DNA of 21,595 nt, taken from assembly GCA_002224055.1 (NCBI GenBank), contig AZLU01000394.1, positions 1-21,595 on the forward strand, read 5' to 3'. Below, one piece after another: positions 1-11,037 of the stretch. A program made the translations under genes and the position numbers. The DNA is from Pezizomycotina sp. ARF18. Lineage: Eukaryota; Ascomycota. Positions within the stretch are counted from its first letter, which is position 1. Every line of letters starts with the position of its first letter. Under the pieces are notes generated by a model, which ran no database searches, was not told the origin of the DNA, and saw only the letters and a program-made list of their open reading frames with translations.

Positions 1-43
1 ATTTCTCTCACCTCGTCATTCAACCAAAGTTAGTTTATTAACA

Positions 44-721
44 ATGGGTGGCAGGCATGGAATGTTAAGATATGCACACGCCCGTTTACGTATTCCGCTG
101 GCTCCCCGATCGAAAACTAGCAGGTAAAAAGACAATGTAAGTTATCCTAGCCCAAGTTTGGTTCCGATCCCATGTGTTCACAGCTGACATGAGCTTTTTT
201 TTCCCTTTCCTAGATATGTCTTACCTGTGCCAGGCTTAAAATTGTTGTCAGTGCTGCATGCTAGATCTCAGCTTTGGTCTGCCGATAGTAGTACGCGACC
301 AAGCGTTGAAGCTGGCCCAGGACCGAATTCAGGATTAACAGGGAATATTACGCTCAAAATAACGAAGGGGCTTTTGACTGACGGCCAAATACTGAAGTGA
401 GAAGAGAGAAAACAGACTCCGCAGCTCGCGCAGTCTTCTGAAGCGGTAGAACCAGTGAACCCGATTTAAAGAGACCTAGACGCCCACGTGCGAAGGGAGG
501 AGGCGGTGGTCCTGGAAACTCTTCGAACATGTCTGGACAAGCCCCGGGGCCGCAACGGCCAGCGCAAGAGGGGTCCTAATTCTGGGCCCATCGCGGCAAT
601 ATCAATAAACCTCGGAAGACTTTGCGAGAAATTTGACCAACGTTGCGCAAATTCCAGCTGCGAGTCAAGATTTTACGCCTGCCTGCTTATAAGAGCATTA
701 CTTCGCTCTCTTACTTGGTGA
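44..721 (+). CDS. possible unknown protein, boundaries uncertain
   Basis: I do not recognise this gene. A plausible first exon begins at ATG 44 ([10 protein letters not shown]...) and runs to a GTAAAAAG donor near 122. After a pyrimidine-rich stretch ending in CTAG near 213, an open frame continues with [11 protein letters not shown] and stays open to about 399. After apparent single-base frame breaks, a basic then Gly-rich stretch follows around 478-580 (key features: RPRRPRAK, a run of five Gly, then Gln/Pro-rich residues). The end is ambiguous: one frame stops at 690-692 after a tract reading [13 protein letters not shown], another at 719-721. The basic plus Gly/Pro-rich make-up suggests a low-complexity tail, but no domain is visible. 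It could be an artefact of open frames; the coding call rests on frame continuity across a canonical intron. Confidence 0.3.
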
Positions 722-762
722 AGCATTCCTAAGCTTATCATAAATAGAGCTTACCCACTCCC

Positions 763-1366
763 TCAGTGCCTCTTGCGCACTCCTCTTATAACGAGTTCAC
801 ATCCACTACATGTTCTCATCGCTTCATAAAGAGTAGAAGATGATATCCCCGAGCATGCAATTCGGACATTCTTTTCTGCTTTCGTGCCATCCGCTCGATA
901 GTGTGCGTCACCAGTCAAATGCGCTTTTGTCATTTTCAAACTCGCAGCCGGTGCGGAAGCTGCCAGCAGAGTCATGCCATGGAAGCTGTTGTTGAGGTGT
1001 CCGTTGAGGGATATTGTGGGGCAAACCGCGCCACTTGGAAACATTGATAAAGCGCAGGCGGCTGCCATAGGCCGGGAAGGAGTGATGCCAAGGGCGGCCG
1101 GCGAGCGCCAAGGAAGCTGCGTCTCGGACAGTGCAGCACCCTCACAGCAGTTTGACAATTTGCTGCCACTAAATCCGCCAGCTCTCGAGATAGTGCCCAG
1201 TACGTCCAGTCAGACACCTATATGAAACCCAGAGCTTCAACTTGTCGTATCTCTGCGGGCAATATCTCGTTTCTTTTCGTTTCTTTATGTTCTTACAACC
1301 CAGAATCTCCAGAAGCCGATAGTCCAGTGACACAACTTCGATTTCATTGAGGGGCTTTTTGGCCAA
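763..1366 (-). CDS. possible unknown protein on the minus strand
   Basis: Unrecognised. A first exon from ATG 1366 (MAKKPLNEIEVVSLDYRLLE) leads to a GTAAGAAC donor near 1301. An acceptor near 1218 would join it to a second exon starting VSDWTYWALSRELADL, which stays open for about 80 codons. Between about 972 and 1111 all three minus frames are open, so the correct frame cannot be chosen by eye; one of them contains RFINVSKWRGLP and continues to a CPNC pair after a frame break. The plus strand is also open at 974-1225. With the indel density seen elsewhere, the true product is probably split over these frames. No domain, signal peptide or membrane segment is evident. Confidence 0.28.
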
Positions 1367-1438
1367 CTTCCCATAATGTACTTTAGAATTAAGTATTTGT
1401 ATTTGAATAACTTTCGCATTGCGTCGCCTTCTTTTTTC

Positions 1439-1472
<34 letters not shown>

Positions 1473-1929
1473 GGGGGGGCAGGGGGTTGGAGGGAGGGTG
1501 TCTAACAGATTAATGTAGAAGAATCGTTTAATTCTCTCAAGAATCTCCCTTATGTCTCTGGCTAATTTTACGAGCCCGGTCTTTTTTTTTTTTTTTTGAA
1601 ATGGTAAAGAGAACTGAACAAAAGAGTTCTATCATATGTTCAAAAATTCGCGGTATATAATATAACGGGCAATGTCACTACCGGGCGTTGGAATTAGGCG
1701 GGAGTTTGTGCAGCTACACAACACAGGTTTGATTTTTTGTTATTTTTTTTTAAGAAGATGCTCCGAAGTCGTGACGATAATTATCATTTACCATTAGGGG
1801 TTTCTTTTTTCTTTAACATTGCAAAAACAGAGATAACTTATTAACAATAACAACTACATTTATTATTGTTGTTGCGGCTGGAATGTAATTTTCCAACAGG
1901 AGATATATAATGCAATGTCGGTCAAACCC
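1367..1929. other. non-coding, low-complexity intergenic
   Basis: No supportable gene. This stretch holds a run of about 32 T followed by 8 G (1440-1479), a second T run near 1582-1597, several shorter T runs and AT-rich sequence. It lies between the 3' end of PDB1 (stop at 1930) and the possible start of the 763-1366 gene, so it would hold the PDB1 3' UTR and the promoter of the other gene. Confidence 0.6.
1440..1479. repeat. poly(T)32-poly(G)8 composite homopolymer
   Basis: About 32 consecutive T followed directly by 8 G, then further G-rich sequence to about 1500. The exact lengths are likely unreliable given homopolymer error. Confidence 0.85.
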
Positions 1930-3815
1930 TCAGAAGCTGAGCAGCCTTCTTACGATAAGATCTTCATCAGGGAATGACATTGCCTCAAGGCCTTGAGAGT
2001 ACCTTCACCAATAAAAGAATGCAAATGAGCGAAATTGTCTGCGGTATATATGATCTTCGGAAAGACTGGGATGGTTTCTACGGAGTTGGCACTTCGCTCC
2101 AGTGATCCGCTGAGCGGGAGGAATCCAGGTAGTCGAACTATATTCCATAGCAAGGGCCACAGTTCGCTTCCGACGCCGAAGACGGGAACCCGCTTTCTAC
2201 AGCTATCATGATTTGGGTCTTCTTTACCGATTGACGATTGCTTCTACATCCAGCGGCTTCACGGACCGCAGGTTGATGACCTCCGCTTCAACGCCATACT
2301 TTGATGAGTGCTCGGCAGCCGTAGACAGAGGCCAACGCACCTCGAAGCGTGACAAAAGTGATATCCTTTCCGGATCCGTGTCAATTTGTTGCTTTCCCGA
2401 ACTATACCTCCCATTGACAACGCCCCGAAAATGAGTCTCCAAGATATCGATTTACTACTAATCTCATTGGAGCAAAAGGACTTACGGGAACCACAAAATC
2501 GTTTTTGGGCAGCAGCGCTCATATGGAGGAACGATTGGCCGTATAAAAGTTCGTTCCAATAGCCTTATACAGAAAATGAAAAAGGGCATTATAAGCGGAA
2601 TTTTGAACTGTTGAATAGTAACAAGAGTTACTGTTGGATTAATAATTGCACTGACCACTACGGGATTTGGGTCTCTGATCGCCGCCTTCAAAAGACCCTT
2701 TGCATCTTCCGCGCTCCATGGGGTTACAACTTTAAGTCCAGGAATTGACCCATACCACGCGAGTAATCTTGAGTGGAGAGTTGCAAGCACAAGGAAGTTA
2801 GATATTGCTGAGCCTATAGGGTTGCGTCTCAGAAAAAAAAAAAAATTATCTGTGTTTGCGCCGCGACGCCAGCAGCAAAACCATTTGGGCCCCGAAGGTG
2901 ATATTGCAGGGCTGTTATTCCACCACTCATGTAATGTGTCTTGGCGCCCGAGTTATAATCTGGTCAATAGCCTGCATGGCAAAGTTCCTGGATTCAAAGA
3001 GAAATATTATATCATCCGCGTTTCACCATCCCATGGCCCTGACCCATTGCTGTTGAAGAGCTGTCTTTTCCTCGTCCAGCAAGAGAGTGAGCGTAGATAT
3101 TTACTTACCATGTCATTGAATTCCGTTGATCGGTTTCAGTCCGCTAATGCGGCACCAACTGCTAGACCTGCGAACCCAGATCCGTTATGGGGTATCGTGA
3201 CCTATATAAAATCATAACAATAACAATCCATGAGTAATGTTAACACCTTGTGGCAGTAGAGTAGCCTCCTTACCCTCTCGGGACCGAACCGGTCGAGAAG
3301 GCCCTTTGTTACTTTGTAAGCGCCGTTGTAGAGACAACTAAACAGAAGTCAAAAATTAGCGGCCTGAACCATATAACAGAGTATATTTATTAAAACTTGA
3401 ACGGGCCACAAAGCGCAAAAAAAAAAAAAAAAAAAAAAAAAAAGGTATTTAGAGATTTTAACAGAATTGCGCTTCGTATTCGACACTTCGGCTCTCTTCC
3501 TCTCCATTTGCGCTTTCTTCTCTTTTTCGCCCTAGATTTTCTACCGGTCGCTGACCTTCTTCGCCTAGGATGAAGACATCCTTATCTGCCTCTAGTTCCT
3601 CTGCAAGAGCTTCGTTCAGTGCTTCACGGACTGTTATATTCCTTGGAATCTTGAGCTGTAGCTGTCTCGTCGTTGAAAGGATTGCAGTATTGAAGACGCA
3701 GATGGGACTCTTCCAACGGTATTCAAACTTCGAAGCGCGGTGGGGAAGCTATAGGCGGCATTGCGGAATTGCCTCCCCAGTGGACACAGAACTCGGTTTG
3801 CGATCTGGAAGCCAT
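1930..3815 (-). CDS. PDB1: pyruvate dehydrogenase E1 component subunit beta, mitochondrial
   Basis: Beta subunit of the thiamine-diphosphate E1 enzyme that decarboxylates pyruvate in the mitochondrial pyruvate dehydrogenase complex. Reading on the minus strand, eight exons are visible: about 3815-3556 (ATG 3815, Arg/Ser-rich presequence, then [20 protein letters not shown]), 3337-3274 ([19 protein letters not shown]), 3201-3109 ([13 protein letters not shown]), 2987-2850 ([29 protein letters not shown]), 2772-2656 ([34 protein letters not shown]), 2567-2486 (NELLYGQS), 2401-2082 ([26 protein letters not shown], then EVPTP) and 2002-1930 ([19 protein letters not shown]). These match the family from N to C terminus. 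Single-base indels break the frame roughly every 20-40 bases in several exons, the densest in the window. The start gives a presequence rich in Arg and Ser with no acidic run, fitting mitochondrial import. It is divergently transcribed from ARP6. Confidence 0.93.
3417..3443. repeat. poly(A) run of about 27 in PDB1 intron 1
   Basis: Uninterrupted A run on the plus strand (T on the PDB1 coding strand), lying between the 3556 donor and 3338 acceptor of PDB1 intron 1. It may act as an enlarged polypyrimidine tract. Confidence 0.8.
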
Positions 3816-4615
3816 GGAGAACCTAAGACCTCTTTGATGAAGCCGTTTGTCGTATGTAGCTGCGGAGTGCGGATTTCTTTCCAATTGGAAGCAGAGCAAG
3901 ACTCGTCGGGCCCTGTCGGTGGAGTTTAGTAATGTACGTGCACTTTGCACTTCTACTGCAAGGCAAGGGGGAAAATATATGGAGATTATATAAAATAAAA
4001 ATCAATAACTGACGTGGGTGGGTTGAAAGGAGTTTGCGCAAGAAGAAAAATTAAAAGGGATTTACTAACTATTAAGTAACCTTTTTTTTTTTAAAAAAAA
4101 AAAAAAAAATAGCGATAATAAATAAAGTATTGAGCAGCCTCTTATCTATACTAATATATATATATATATTTCCTCAACCGCCCTTCTTTTTAAATTCCTC
4201 TTTTTTTATATATCTCTCTTATATATATTCTTGTGAGGGTCTCTAGAACACGCGCTCCACCCGTACATACGTAAGTAGATTAAAATCTAGATAAGTAGGT
4301 AGATTATTTATCGCTCACTAGTAGAGTCACTACACGCAAGGAAATTCCCAACAGAAAAATTTAACAAAGTTTTTTCTCCCTCCAAATCTACAAAACTCTC
4401 TCGTTTTTCGTATTACAACTGTATCTTTTTTTTTTTTCTTTTTTTTTTATATTTATTATTATTCCCTCCCCTGCATTATTGACTACGCCTGATCATCCCG
4501 AAATCGGAATAATAGCCGCTGACCAAAGACGGATCCCTTTTTGTTACCCTTTTTTTCTTTCTTTTCTTTTCCTTTTTTTTTCTCCCTCTCCCTCTCTCGG
4601 ACGCCGAAGCCAACC
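3816..4615. promoter_or_regulatory. divergent PDB1/ARP6 intergenic region
   Basis: About 800 bp separating the PDB1 start (minus, 3815) from the ARP6 start (plus, 4616), so it must hold both promoters and 5' UTRs. Visible contents are a T11-A17 junction at 4082-4109, TA dinucleotide runs near 4152-4170 and 4207-4231, and long pyrimidine tracts at 4425-4447 and 4541-4598 just upstream of the ARP6 start, typical of fungal core promoters. I see no convincing defined transcription factor site. Confidence 0.65.
4082..4109. repeat. poly(T)-poly(A) inverted junction
   Basis: Eleven T followed by seventeen A, a self-complementary AT hairpin in the PDB1/ARP6 promoter region. A similar junction lies near 13131-13150 in the ETR1/CYB2 promoter. 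Confidence 0.75.
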
Positions 4616-6663
4616 ATGCCTCCACGACTCTCTAATACGCTGGTCATCGATAACGGCGGGTACAGTATCAAAGCCGGTTATGCATCTCGTAGCTCCTCTG
4701 CGAGTGACTGCGTTACTGTCCCAAATTGCATCGCAAGAACCAGAGACAAACGGATCCTTATTGGGCGGCAAATCGAAAATTATAAAGATTACGGCTCGAT
4801 GTCGTTCAGGCGACCTGTGGAAAAGGTTTGGCCAATCCCCCTCCAACCCCCTCCAACATTCTCCCCCGCCCGGCGGGGCGATTCACGCTTCACTCACGGG
4901 TCTTCAATCCAGGATGTTCGCGGTCTTCTGATATAGCTTCTTGTCTTCTCTTTTCTAAAGTCTTTTTTTTTTTCAATAAATGAAGGGCTATCTCGTAAAC
5001 TGGGAAGCGGAAAAGGAGATCTGGGACCGATTGTTTATGGACGATAGCTCAATACTGAAGTATAGATTACAATTCAATTACACGCCTCCCCAAAACTCGT
5101 TTCATTCTCTCTCCCTGTCTCTCCTATCCCTATAGCGCTGTATTGCTCTCGAATCAATGAATTAATCGATGGGATTTGAGTGGTAGTGCGACACACCTTC
5201 AACGACACTGCTGCTGACTGAAGGCCCAAATTCACCCCCAGCTCTCCAAGCAAACTGCGACCAGATGGTATTTGAAGAATACAACTTTGGCGCTTATTAC
5301 CGATGCGTCGCTTCGTGAGTACGACTTATGTGGACTCTAAGGACTATTGCTCTTTTGATTTATCCCAACAAAGGATAATCTATATTCGCTTTGCAATTTA
5401 GTAACGGCTCGTGCCTCGCAGCTAGTTCTCTCGTCCCATGGAATGATATTACTAGGCTGTTTCGACACTGACGGACAGGTTCAAACGCGCTCCTTCGGAA
5501 GCAGTTTTAGTCATCGATGCGGGCTACAGTTTCACACATGTCATTCCGGTCATCAACGGGAAACCCTGGCACTCTGCCGTATCGCGGATAGACGTCGGTG
5601 GAGGTGATGACGAACTATTTGAAGGAGATGCTTTCAATTCGCCAGTTGAATATGATGGACGAAACTTACATCATCAATGAGATTAAAGAAGCCTGCTGCT
5701 TTGTTTCCACAGACTTTGTGCGTGATCTCGAGACATGCAAAATCTAAAATCTAACTCTATCGTTATGGACTACGTGCTTCCTGATTATAAGACAATACAC
5801 AAGGGCTTCGCCAGAGCTCACGAGTCCAAGCAGTCGACTTCGAACCCGGACCAACGACTGGTTCTTGGAAACGAAAGGTTCGCCATTCCAGAACTGCTCT
5901 TCTCACCTGGGATGTTGGATACAAGCAAGCTGGTTTGCCCGATGTCGTGACGGATTCGATAAAAAGGTTCCAGAGCGGTTCAGGGCGGTTTTGTGGGCTA
6001 ATATTGTTCTGGTTGGCGGGAATGCTTTAATTCCTGGATTCAAAGAGCGGTTGTACGTACATTAAATAACATAAAGTTGCGCTAATTTTCGTTTCCTTCC
6101 AGAGGCAATCTTCCCTTGTCTTCCCTCCCCCCCTTTTTTTTTTTTTTTTCTCTTCTTTCCTCTCTCTTCCTTCCTTTCTTCTTCCCTTCTTTCTCTATCT
6201 ATTCTTCACTATACTTTCTGTTTCTCTCTTTGATCCTCCACAACTCCTCATTTTCTCCATGATTTTGAATGAAAGTTTTACGCTAAAAGCCACATTCGAT
6301 TGATTGTTCTTCAGAGAAGCGGAACTTCGGTCGCTAGCGCCACAAGATTGTATAATACGGATTGGGCGACCAGAACAGTGGGTATCACCTTAATTGGTTA
6401 TAAGTTAAAAATTATATACACTCTCGAGGCTCGAAGCATTGTCTGCTAATCTGTAATCGACTAGACCTTTAAGTTATATATGGCAAGGTGGTGTTGCCTT
6501 GGCGAACAATAAGTCTGTATTCGACCAAAAACGTATAACTCGAGCCGACTATCTAGAAAACGGCAGCGCATGGCTCTCGCGAAAATTTGGTGGACACTCG
6601 CTAAACAATGTAACTCCCAATCCGACGATTGGAAGCGGCCTTAAGCGTAGGACTGGATCTTGA
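4616..6663 (+). CDS. ARP6: actin-related protein 6 (SWR1 chromatin-remodelling complex subunit)
   Basis: Nuclear actin-fold subunit of the SWR1 complex, which exchanges histone H2A for H2A.Z. ATG 4616 opens MPPRLSNTLVIDNGGYSIKA (phosphate-binding loop 1). Exons read about 4616-4825, 4986-5059 (GYLVNWEAEKEIWDRLF), 5187-5314 (TLLLTEGPNSPPALQANCDQ, then MVFEEYNFGAYYRC), 5424-6052 (VLVIDAGYSFTHVIPV as phosphate loop 2, NMMDETYIINEIKEACCFVS, SNSIVMDYVLPDYKTIHKGF, VGYKQAGLPDVVTDSI, LWANIVLVGGNALIPGF), 6315-6377 (EAELRSLAPQDCIIRIGRP) and 6465-6663 (SYIWQGGVALANNKSVF, ITRADYLENGSAWLSRKF). The last exon is a clean 66-codon frame ending at TGA 6661. Frame breaks occur inside the others, for example near 5180, 5456-5475, 5600-5606 and 5740-5750. 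The intron at 6053-6314 holds a very long pyrimidine tract. Confidence 0.95.
6053..6314 (+). other. ARP6 intron with extended polypyrimidine tract
   Basis: GTACGT donor at 6053 and TTCAG acceptor ending 6314. About 120 nt from 6110 to 6235 are almost pure pyrimidine (C runs, T runs, TTCC/TTCT repeats), much more than a normal fungal polypyrimidine tract. The flanking exons join in frame as ...KERL|EAELRSLAP. Confidence 0.8.
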
Positions 6664-7447
6664 AATCTAAGATTGCTATTCAAAATCGTCTCACCAAAGT
6701 ACAACATCTTCATATCAGGTCTGGATGCGGTTGGCGCACGAAAGAACATAAATAAAGAAAGATCTCAATGCTTTGAGAATTTGAAGCAAATAGTGGGTAT
6801 AGATTCGCTTCAAATGGCGGTTAATGTTATATCGTGCTCAGTAAACAAGACGAGAGTTGCTTGGTAGGTAAAAGCGATGGTGAAAGAGAAACAATATATG
6901 GCTAATTCTCGAAGCATCAAAATTTCGATGATCGCCTCGCCAATTGGCAAACAGCTCCTATAATAAGCTTCTTCATGTCTATGTACAATACCAATTATTA
7001 GAATACCCACTGGGGCAAGACCAAGGGGGAAATATTTAGGGTGAAGTCATGAAGACAGACAACATAAACAGTACGAGGGAGTTAAATAGAATATAGCTAT
7101 ATTAAAAAAAAGAGAGAAAAGGGAAAAAAAAAAAAGGAAACGAAAGAACGAATGAATAGAAAATAAAACGAGATGAGCAAGGTGCAAGAATTTGAAAAAG
7201 AAAATTATAATAACCACCAAAAGACCTGATAAAAAGAGTTTGTATAGTGGGAGTGAGATATTTCGTTTCAACGCAGGATAATAGAATAAATAATACTTGC
7301 TGGCTTGGCCTGAGCACTACAAGAGGTAAGTCTTAGAAGATGCGGGTATTTTTGCGATCCATTAAACTACGTAGAGCTCGGGGAGCAGAAGAAGGAAAAT
7401 GCGCAGAGTACAAGGCTTTTTTTTTTTTTTTTTCCAAATTTGTGATT
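6664..7447. other. convergent intergenic region, nothing recognised
   Basis: Between the ARP6 stop and the stop of the minus-strand unknown gene, so it should hold two 3' UTRs. There are short open frames (for example 6673-6867 plus and 7047-7271 minus), but they show no family resemblance and have biased, low-complexity composition. A purine-rich stretch spans about 7090-7215, and a T run sits at 7418-7434. Confidence 0.5.
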
Positions 7448-8091
7448 TTAAAATTTACCAAACATTTCCGCATCAAGGGAGGTATTTAGCGCTGGCAAGT
7501 CGGGCAGAGATGGTGCAGGGTCCTTTTCCAAAGCTTTCGCCGTTTGCTCTTCCAGTGCGACTCGCTTGGCCTGCGCTGAATTATGGTCCGCACTCACGGT
7601 CCTCTTGGATGAGCTTCTCCTGAAGCCAAAGAAACTTTGTCTGATTTCGAGAAGTTCGCTTTGGGGCGTTTGATTTTGTGAGATCGATAGAAGACATGCC
7701 TGTTGTGGAGACCGGACTCATGGGCGCTTTCGAGGATGCGATAGAGGCAGCGTCGGTATCCTTGTACGAGCCGCTCAGACTCATTTTGGACAAGAAGCGA
7801 CGAACTGATCCGGGTCGCGGTGATGTTGGGGAGGTTGGATCGAGGAGACTTTCCGTCCATGGCTTGCGTCCTTCGCGTCTTCGCCCTTATCCGCCGCATC
7901 TGAATTTGCGATGTCGCGCCCTCCTTGTGTCGTGGAGTGGTTGAGCGATTCGTCTTGTGGTACCGGTAGCGAAGTCCCCTGTGTCAGGGGCTCCAGGGAA
8001 AGAAGTGGCGGCAGCTGAAATTTTTCAGGCAACTTGGCCGACGCGGCTCGATCCGTTTCCGTCGATGTCTTTGATAATTGTTCGTAGCCAT
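7448..8091 (-). CDS. hypothetical Ser-rich fungal protein, about 215 aa
   Basis: I do not recognise the family. The C-terminal part is a clean open frame of about 65 codons ending at TAA 7450-7448: SFFGFRRSSSKRTVSADHNS, then an Ala/Glu-rich helical-looking segment (QAKRVALEEQTAKALEKD), a Pro/Leu stretch and a short end DAEMFGKF. Upstream, a second frame gives RRFLSKMSLSGSYKDTDAAS followed by Ser/Thr-rich sequence. Before that, a clean frame of about 100 codons begins YEQLSKTSTETDRAASAKLP and is rich in Asp, Ser, Gln and Pro. ATG 8091 is the likely start if one base is missing after it. Two or three indels are needed to join the segments. The composition suggests a largely disordered, possibly phosphorylated protein. 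There is no transmembrane segment or catalytic motif. It is convergent with ARP6 and divergent from GatA. Confidence 0.55.
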
Positions 8092-8711
8092 CGTTTTGTC
8101 GTGGTCGAAAGAATTGTAAATATAGATCACGGTTTTATAATGGAAACCATCTGTTGAATGTATTTTGAGAGGGGTTTTTGCGACTTGTAGGCAAGTAAAT
8201 AGTAACAATAATACAATAATTAATAAAGAAATATAATTGCCCATTGGTATTCGGCTCTTTCTTTTTTCTTTTTCTTTTTCTTTTTCTTTTTTCTTTTTTC
8301 TCTTCGCTTCAGCCTGACCCTTTCTAGCTTTCTCTGCCCTCTTTCCCCTCAAGGGAAGAAGATATACAATATCCAACAACGTATATCTAATATATTCAAT
8401 TCAGCTTGAGGACTTACTTACGCTCAACAAGCAACTACACGATCAACGGCAAAGCCAGCTCTGCGATTCCCCATTGTTTTTTTTTTTTTTTTGTGGAACT
8501 CAGAGTTCTCCTGTATTCCGAGTGGAACTACAATTCCCCCCCCCCCCCCAAATCCGGAAAAAAGGGCAAAAACGACGGAGCAGGGGAAGCTGAGGTATCT
8601 TTCTTTCTTTTCTCTTTTCTTTAAAAAAAAGAAAGAAAAGAAAAGGGATATTAAAAAGTTAAAATAAAAGGCATATATAAAAGTGGGATTGACTGGGAAC
8701 GAGATGAATAA
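8092..8711. promoter_or_regulatory. divergent intergenic region upstream of GatA and the unknown gene
   Basis: About 620 bp without a supportable gene. It contains a C/T-rich tract of repeated CTTTTT units (8258-8302), a T run at 8477-8494, a run of 14 C at 8536-8549 and a purine/pyrimidine inverted arrangement at 8598-8646. An ORF at 8406-8624 is built largely from these homopolymers and is not credible. Confidence 0.55.
8598..8646. repeat. imperfect pyrimidine/purine inverted repeat
   Basis: A T/C tract (CTTTCTTTCTTTTCTC...) is followed immediately by an A/G tract of near-mirror composition (AAAAAAAAGAAAGAAAAG...), so one strand can fold on itself into an imperfect hairpin just upstream of GatA. 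The arms do not align perfectly. Confidence 0.6.
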
Positions 8712-11037
8712 ATGGTTCTACTCAAGGACGCCAGATGTTCTTTGGATTTAATTCGCAAGAGTATCGCCGTAAATGCGTTCATATACCGCAAGCCGTCGCT
8801 TCAATCCTCGCGGAAATCAGCAGCGCTGAAAGTCGTCTGTCTTCAGAGTCGTATGTGTTCCCACGATATACACACACTGCCGTGGCCAGATCAATTCGCA
8901 ACTAAAATCTCAGAAGGAGCGGGTCTTGACACAAACTTTCCAATTTCGATAAATTTGAGCTGAATTGTTCTTTTTCTTTTTCGTTTTTTCTCCAGGGGAC
9001 CGATATCAGAGCTGGATGGACGATTGGTTGCAGTAAAAGATAACATATGCACCAAGGACATCCCTACCACCTGCGGTTCCTATATGTTAGATGGTGCGTT
9101 GCATCTTGCTCAAACCCGGTCTTCCCTCACTTCCTACCGTGAAGTGTAGCGATATTTTTTATTGTATTGCTCTAATACTGGAATTGGAGGGCGCATTGCA
9201 AGGAGAGGTGTGGAAGAGAGAATAGGTTTCATCCGCCGTATGATGCTACAGTCGTCTCTGAGCTCTACCGTCAAGGTGTTATAGTGGTTGGGAAGACAAA
9301 TATGGACGAATTTGGGATGGGGTACGTACTGATCCACTCGATGTCTGCAGTCACGTGGGCCCTTTGAATTGACAAATCCCCTCATAGCTCCCACTCAGTC
9401 AACGGAGCATCAGTCCGGTCAGGATGCCAGACCCTTCTCAATCTCACTACAATTCTGCTGGAGGTAGCTCTGGTGGAACGCGGCGGCCGTCGCTCTGCGG
9501 ATGTGTTTTGCGTGAGTCCTTTGAGATACATATATTCTATTTACGGGTTTTTTTTCTGTCATGCGGTAATTTCGCTGTGCATATCTCCCCCGCTTTACTA
9601 CTTTCTAACGAGGAAAGTCAATAAATCAAAAAATCAAAGAGCTTTGGGATCTGATACGGGAGGATTGTACGACTCCCTGCGGCATATTGCGGCATCGTCG
9701 GCTTGAAACCGTCATACGGCAGGCTGTCCCGACGAGGGCTTGTTCCGTACGCCAACTCGCTAGACACCATCGGGGTCCTAGCCAGAAATGTAGAGGATAC
9801 AAAGCTGGTATTTGGTATATATAGACCTCATATTTTTTATAGTTTCTATATTCGCCTTCGATATTTCGAGTTCTAGCCCAGCTACTAACGTTGCAAGAAG
9901 ACCACCTAGATGCCTACGATGATAAAGACCCGTCGAGTTTAGATCCAAAGCCAAGGTCAAGGATACGCAAACTCGTTTCTTTGAGAGGAAATCGTGCTTC
10001 AGACATCCTCCGTGTCGGTATACCAAAGGTGGGTTATCCCGTCCACACGCTAAAGTAATCGGTGAAATAAACATAAGCACAGGCGCGCACAGGCGCTTAT
10101 ATACATACAAGATATATGTATCACCAAAATTTGGAAAAGTTAAATCGAGGATACTAGGGTTGTTACTTGTTGCTCGTTCTAAAACTTTGCACCACAGGAG
10201 CTCAATACTATTGAAATGTCTGGAACGGTGCGAGACGCTTGGAAAAGGACCGTATCCGAACTACAAGTCATGGGCCACATTGTTCAGTCTGTGTCATTAC
10301 CCTCGATCAACAAGCCTACCTGCGTATTACGTTCTGGCTCCAGCTGAAGCCTCCTCTAATCTAGCCAAGTACGATGGGTTTCGGTATGGCGCTGCAAGTG
10401 GCGTGCAAAATCCAAGTGAGATATCATCTACGGTGAAAGATTCGCGTAGAGCGAGCCAATTTTTCAAAACCAACCGCGCGAATGGATTCGGTGCGGAAGT
10501 GCGCCGCAGGATCCTTTTAGGGACTTATAGTTTAAGTGCCGAGTACGTTTACCTTATGTCATCCGAGCGGTACTGTACCGTCCTTGCGGTCATCTAACTC
10601 TTACTAATACCTCTGGAAATGCACAGAGCTTTCGATAACTTACTTTATACAGGCCCAGAAGGTGCGAAGGCTACTCATTAAGGACTTTGATCGTGTGTTC
10701 GCGTTTCCAAATGTATTATCTTCGGTTCCAGCTAGGGATAGGTTGTGGATGGATCATTCTCAAGAAGGGTAGACTTTCTCTTATGCCCCTCGACGATGAC
10801 GACCGCACCTTCTTTAGACCAGGCACTATCACAGTTATCGTCTCCACTAGAAAACTACGTCAACGATTATTTTACCGTACCGGCCAGCATGGCGGGGATA
10901 CCTGCCACCACGTGCCGGTCAGGCCCGTGAATCCGTCGCAAGATATAGCGCCGGTCGGGCTACAGATCATCACTCAATACGGAGACGAGGATATGCTCTT
11001 TCTAGCAGCGAATATCATTGAGCACCTAGGGAGCTAG
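8712..11037 (+). CDS. HER2: glutamyl-tRNA(Gln) amidotransferase subunit A, mitochondrial
   Basis: Amidase-signature subunit of the mitochondrial GatFAB-type enzyme that converts Glu-tRNA(Gln) to Gln-tRNA(Gln), needed for mitochondrial translation. ATG 8712 opens [10 protein letters not shown] with conserved VNAF at about codon 22. Eight exons: about 8712-8850, 8996-9093 ([20 protein letters not shown], with the catalytic Lys), 9226-9321 ([28 protein letters not shown]), 9388-9511 ([15 protein letters not shown]), 9640-9814 ([48 protein letters not shown]), 9901-10028 ([11 protein letters not shown]), 10198-10542 ([40 protein letters not shown]) and 10627-11037 ([53 protein letters not shown] 11035). 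The length is typical. Single-base deletions break the frame near 8800, 9474-9480, 9665, 10300 and 10915; the one at 9665 falls in the codon for the nucleophilic Ser after DTGG. Confidence 0.95.

Noticed and set aside
4483-4846. Minus-strand and alternate-frame ORFs over the ARP6 start
   Set aside because: Lys/Glu/Arg runs come from the pyrimidine tract; the ARP6 frame from 4616 is clearly the coding one.
7047-7317. Hydrophobic minus-strand ORFs that look like membrane proteins
   Set aside because: Phe/Leu/Ser content is produced by a purine-rich intergenic tract; two frames show the same bias.
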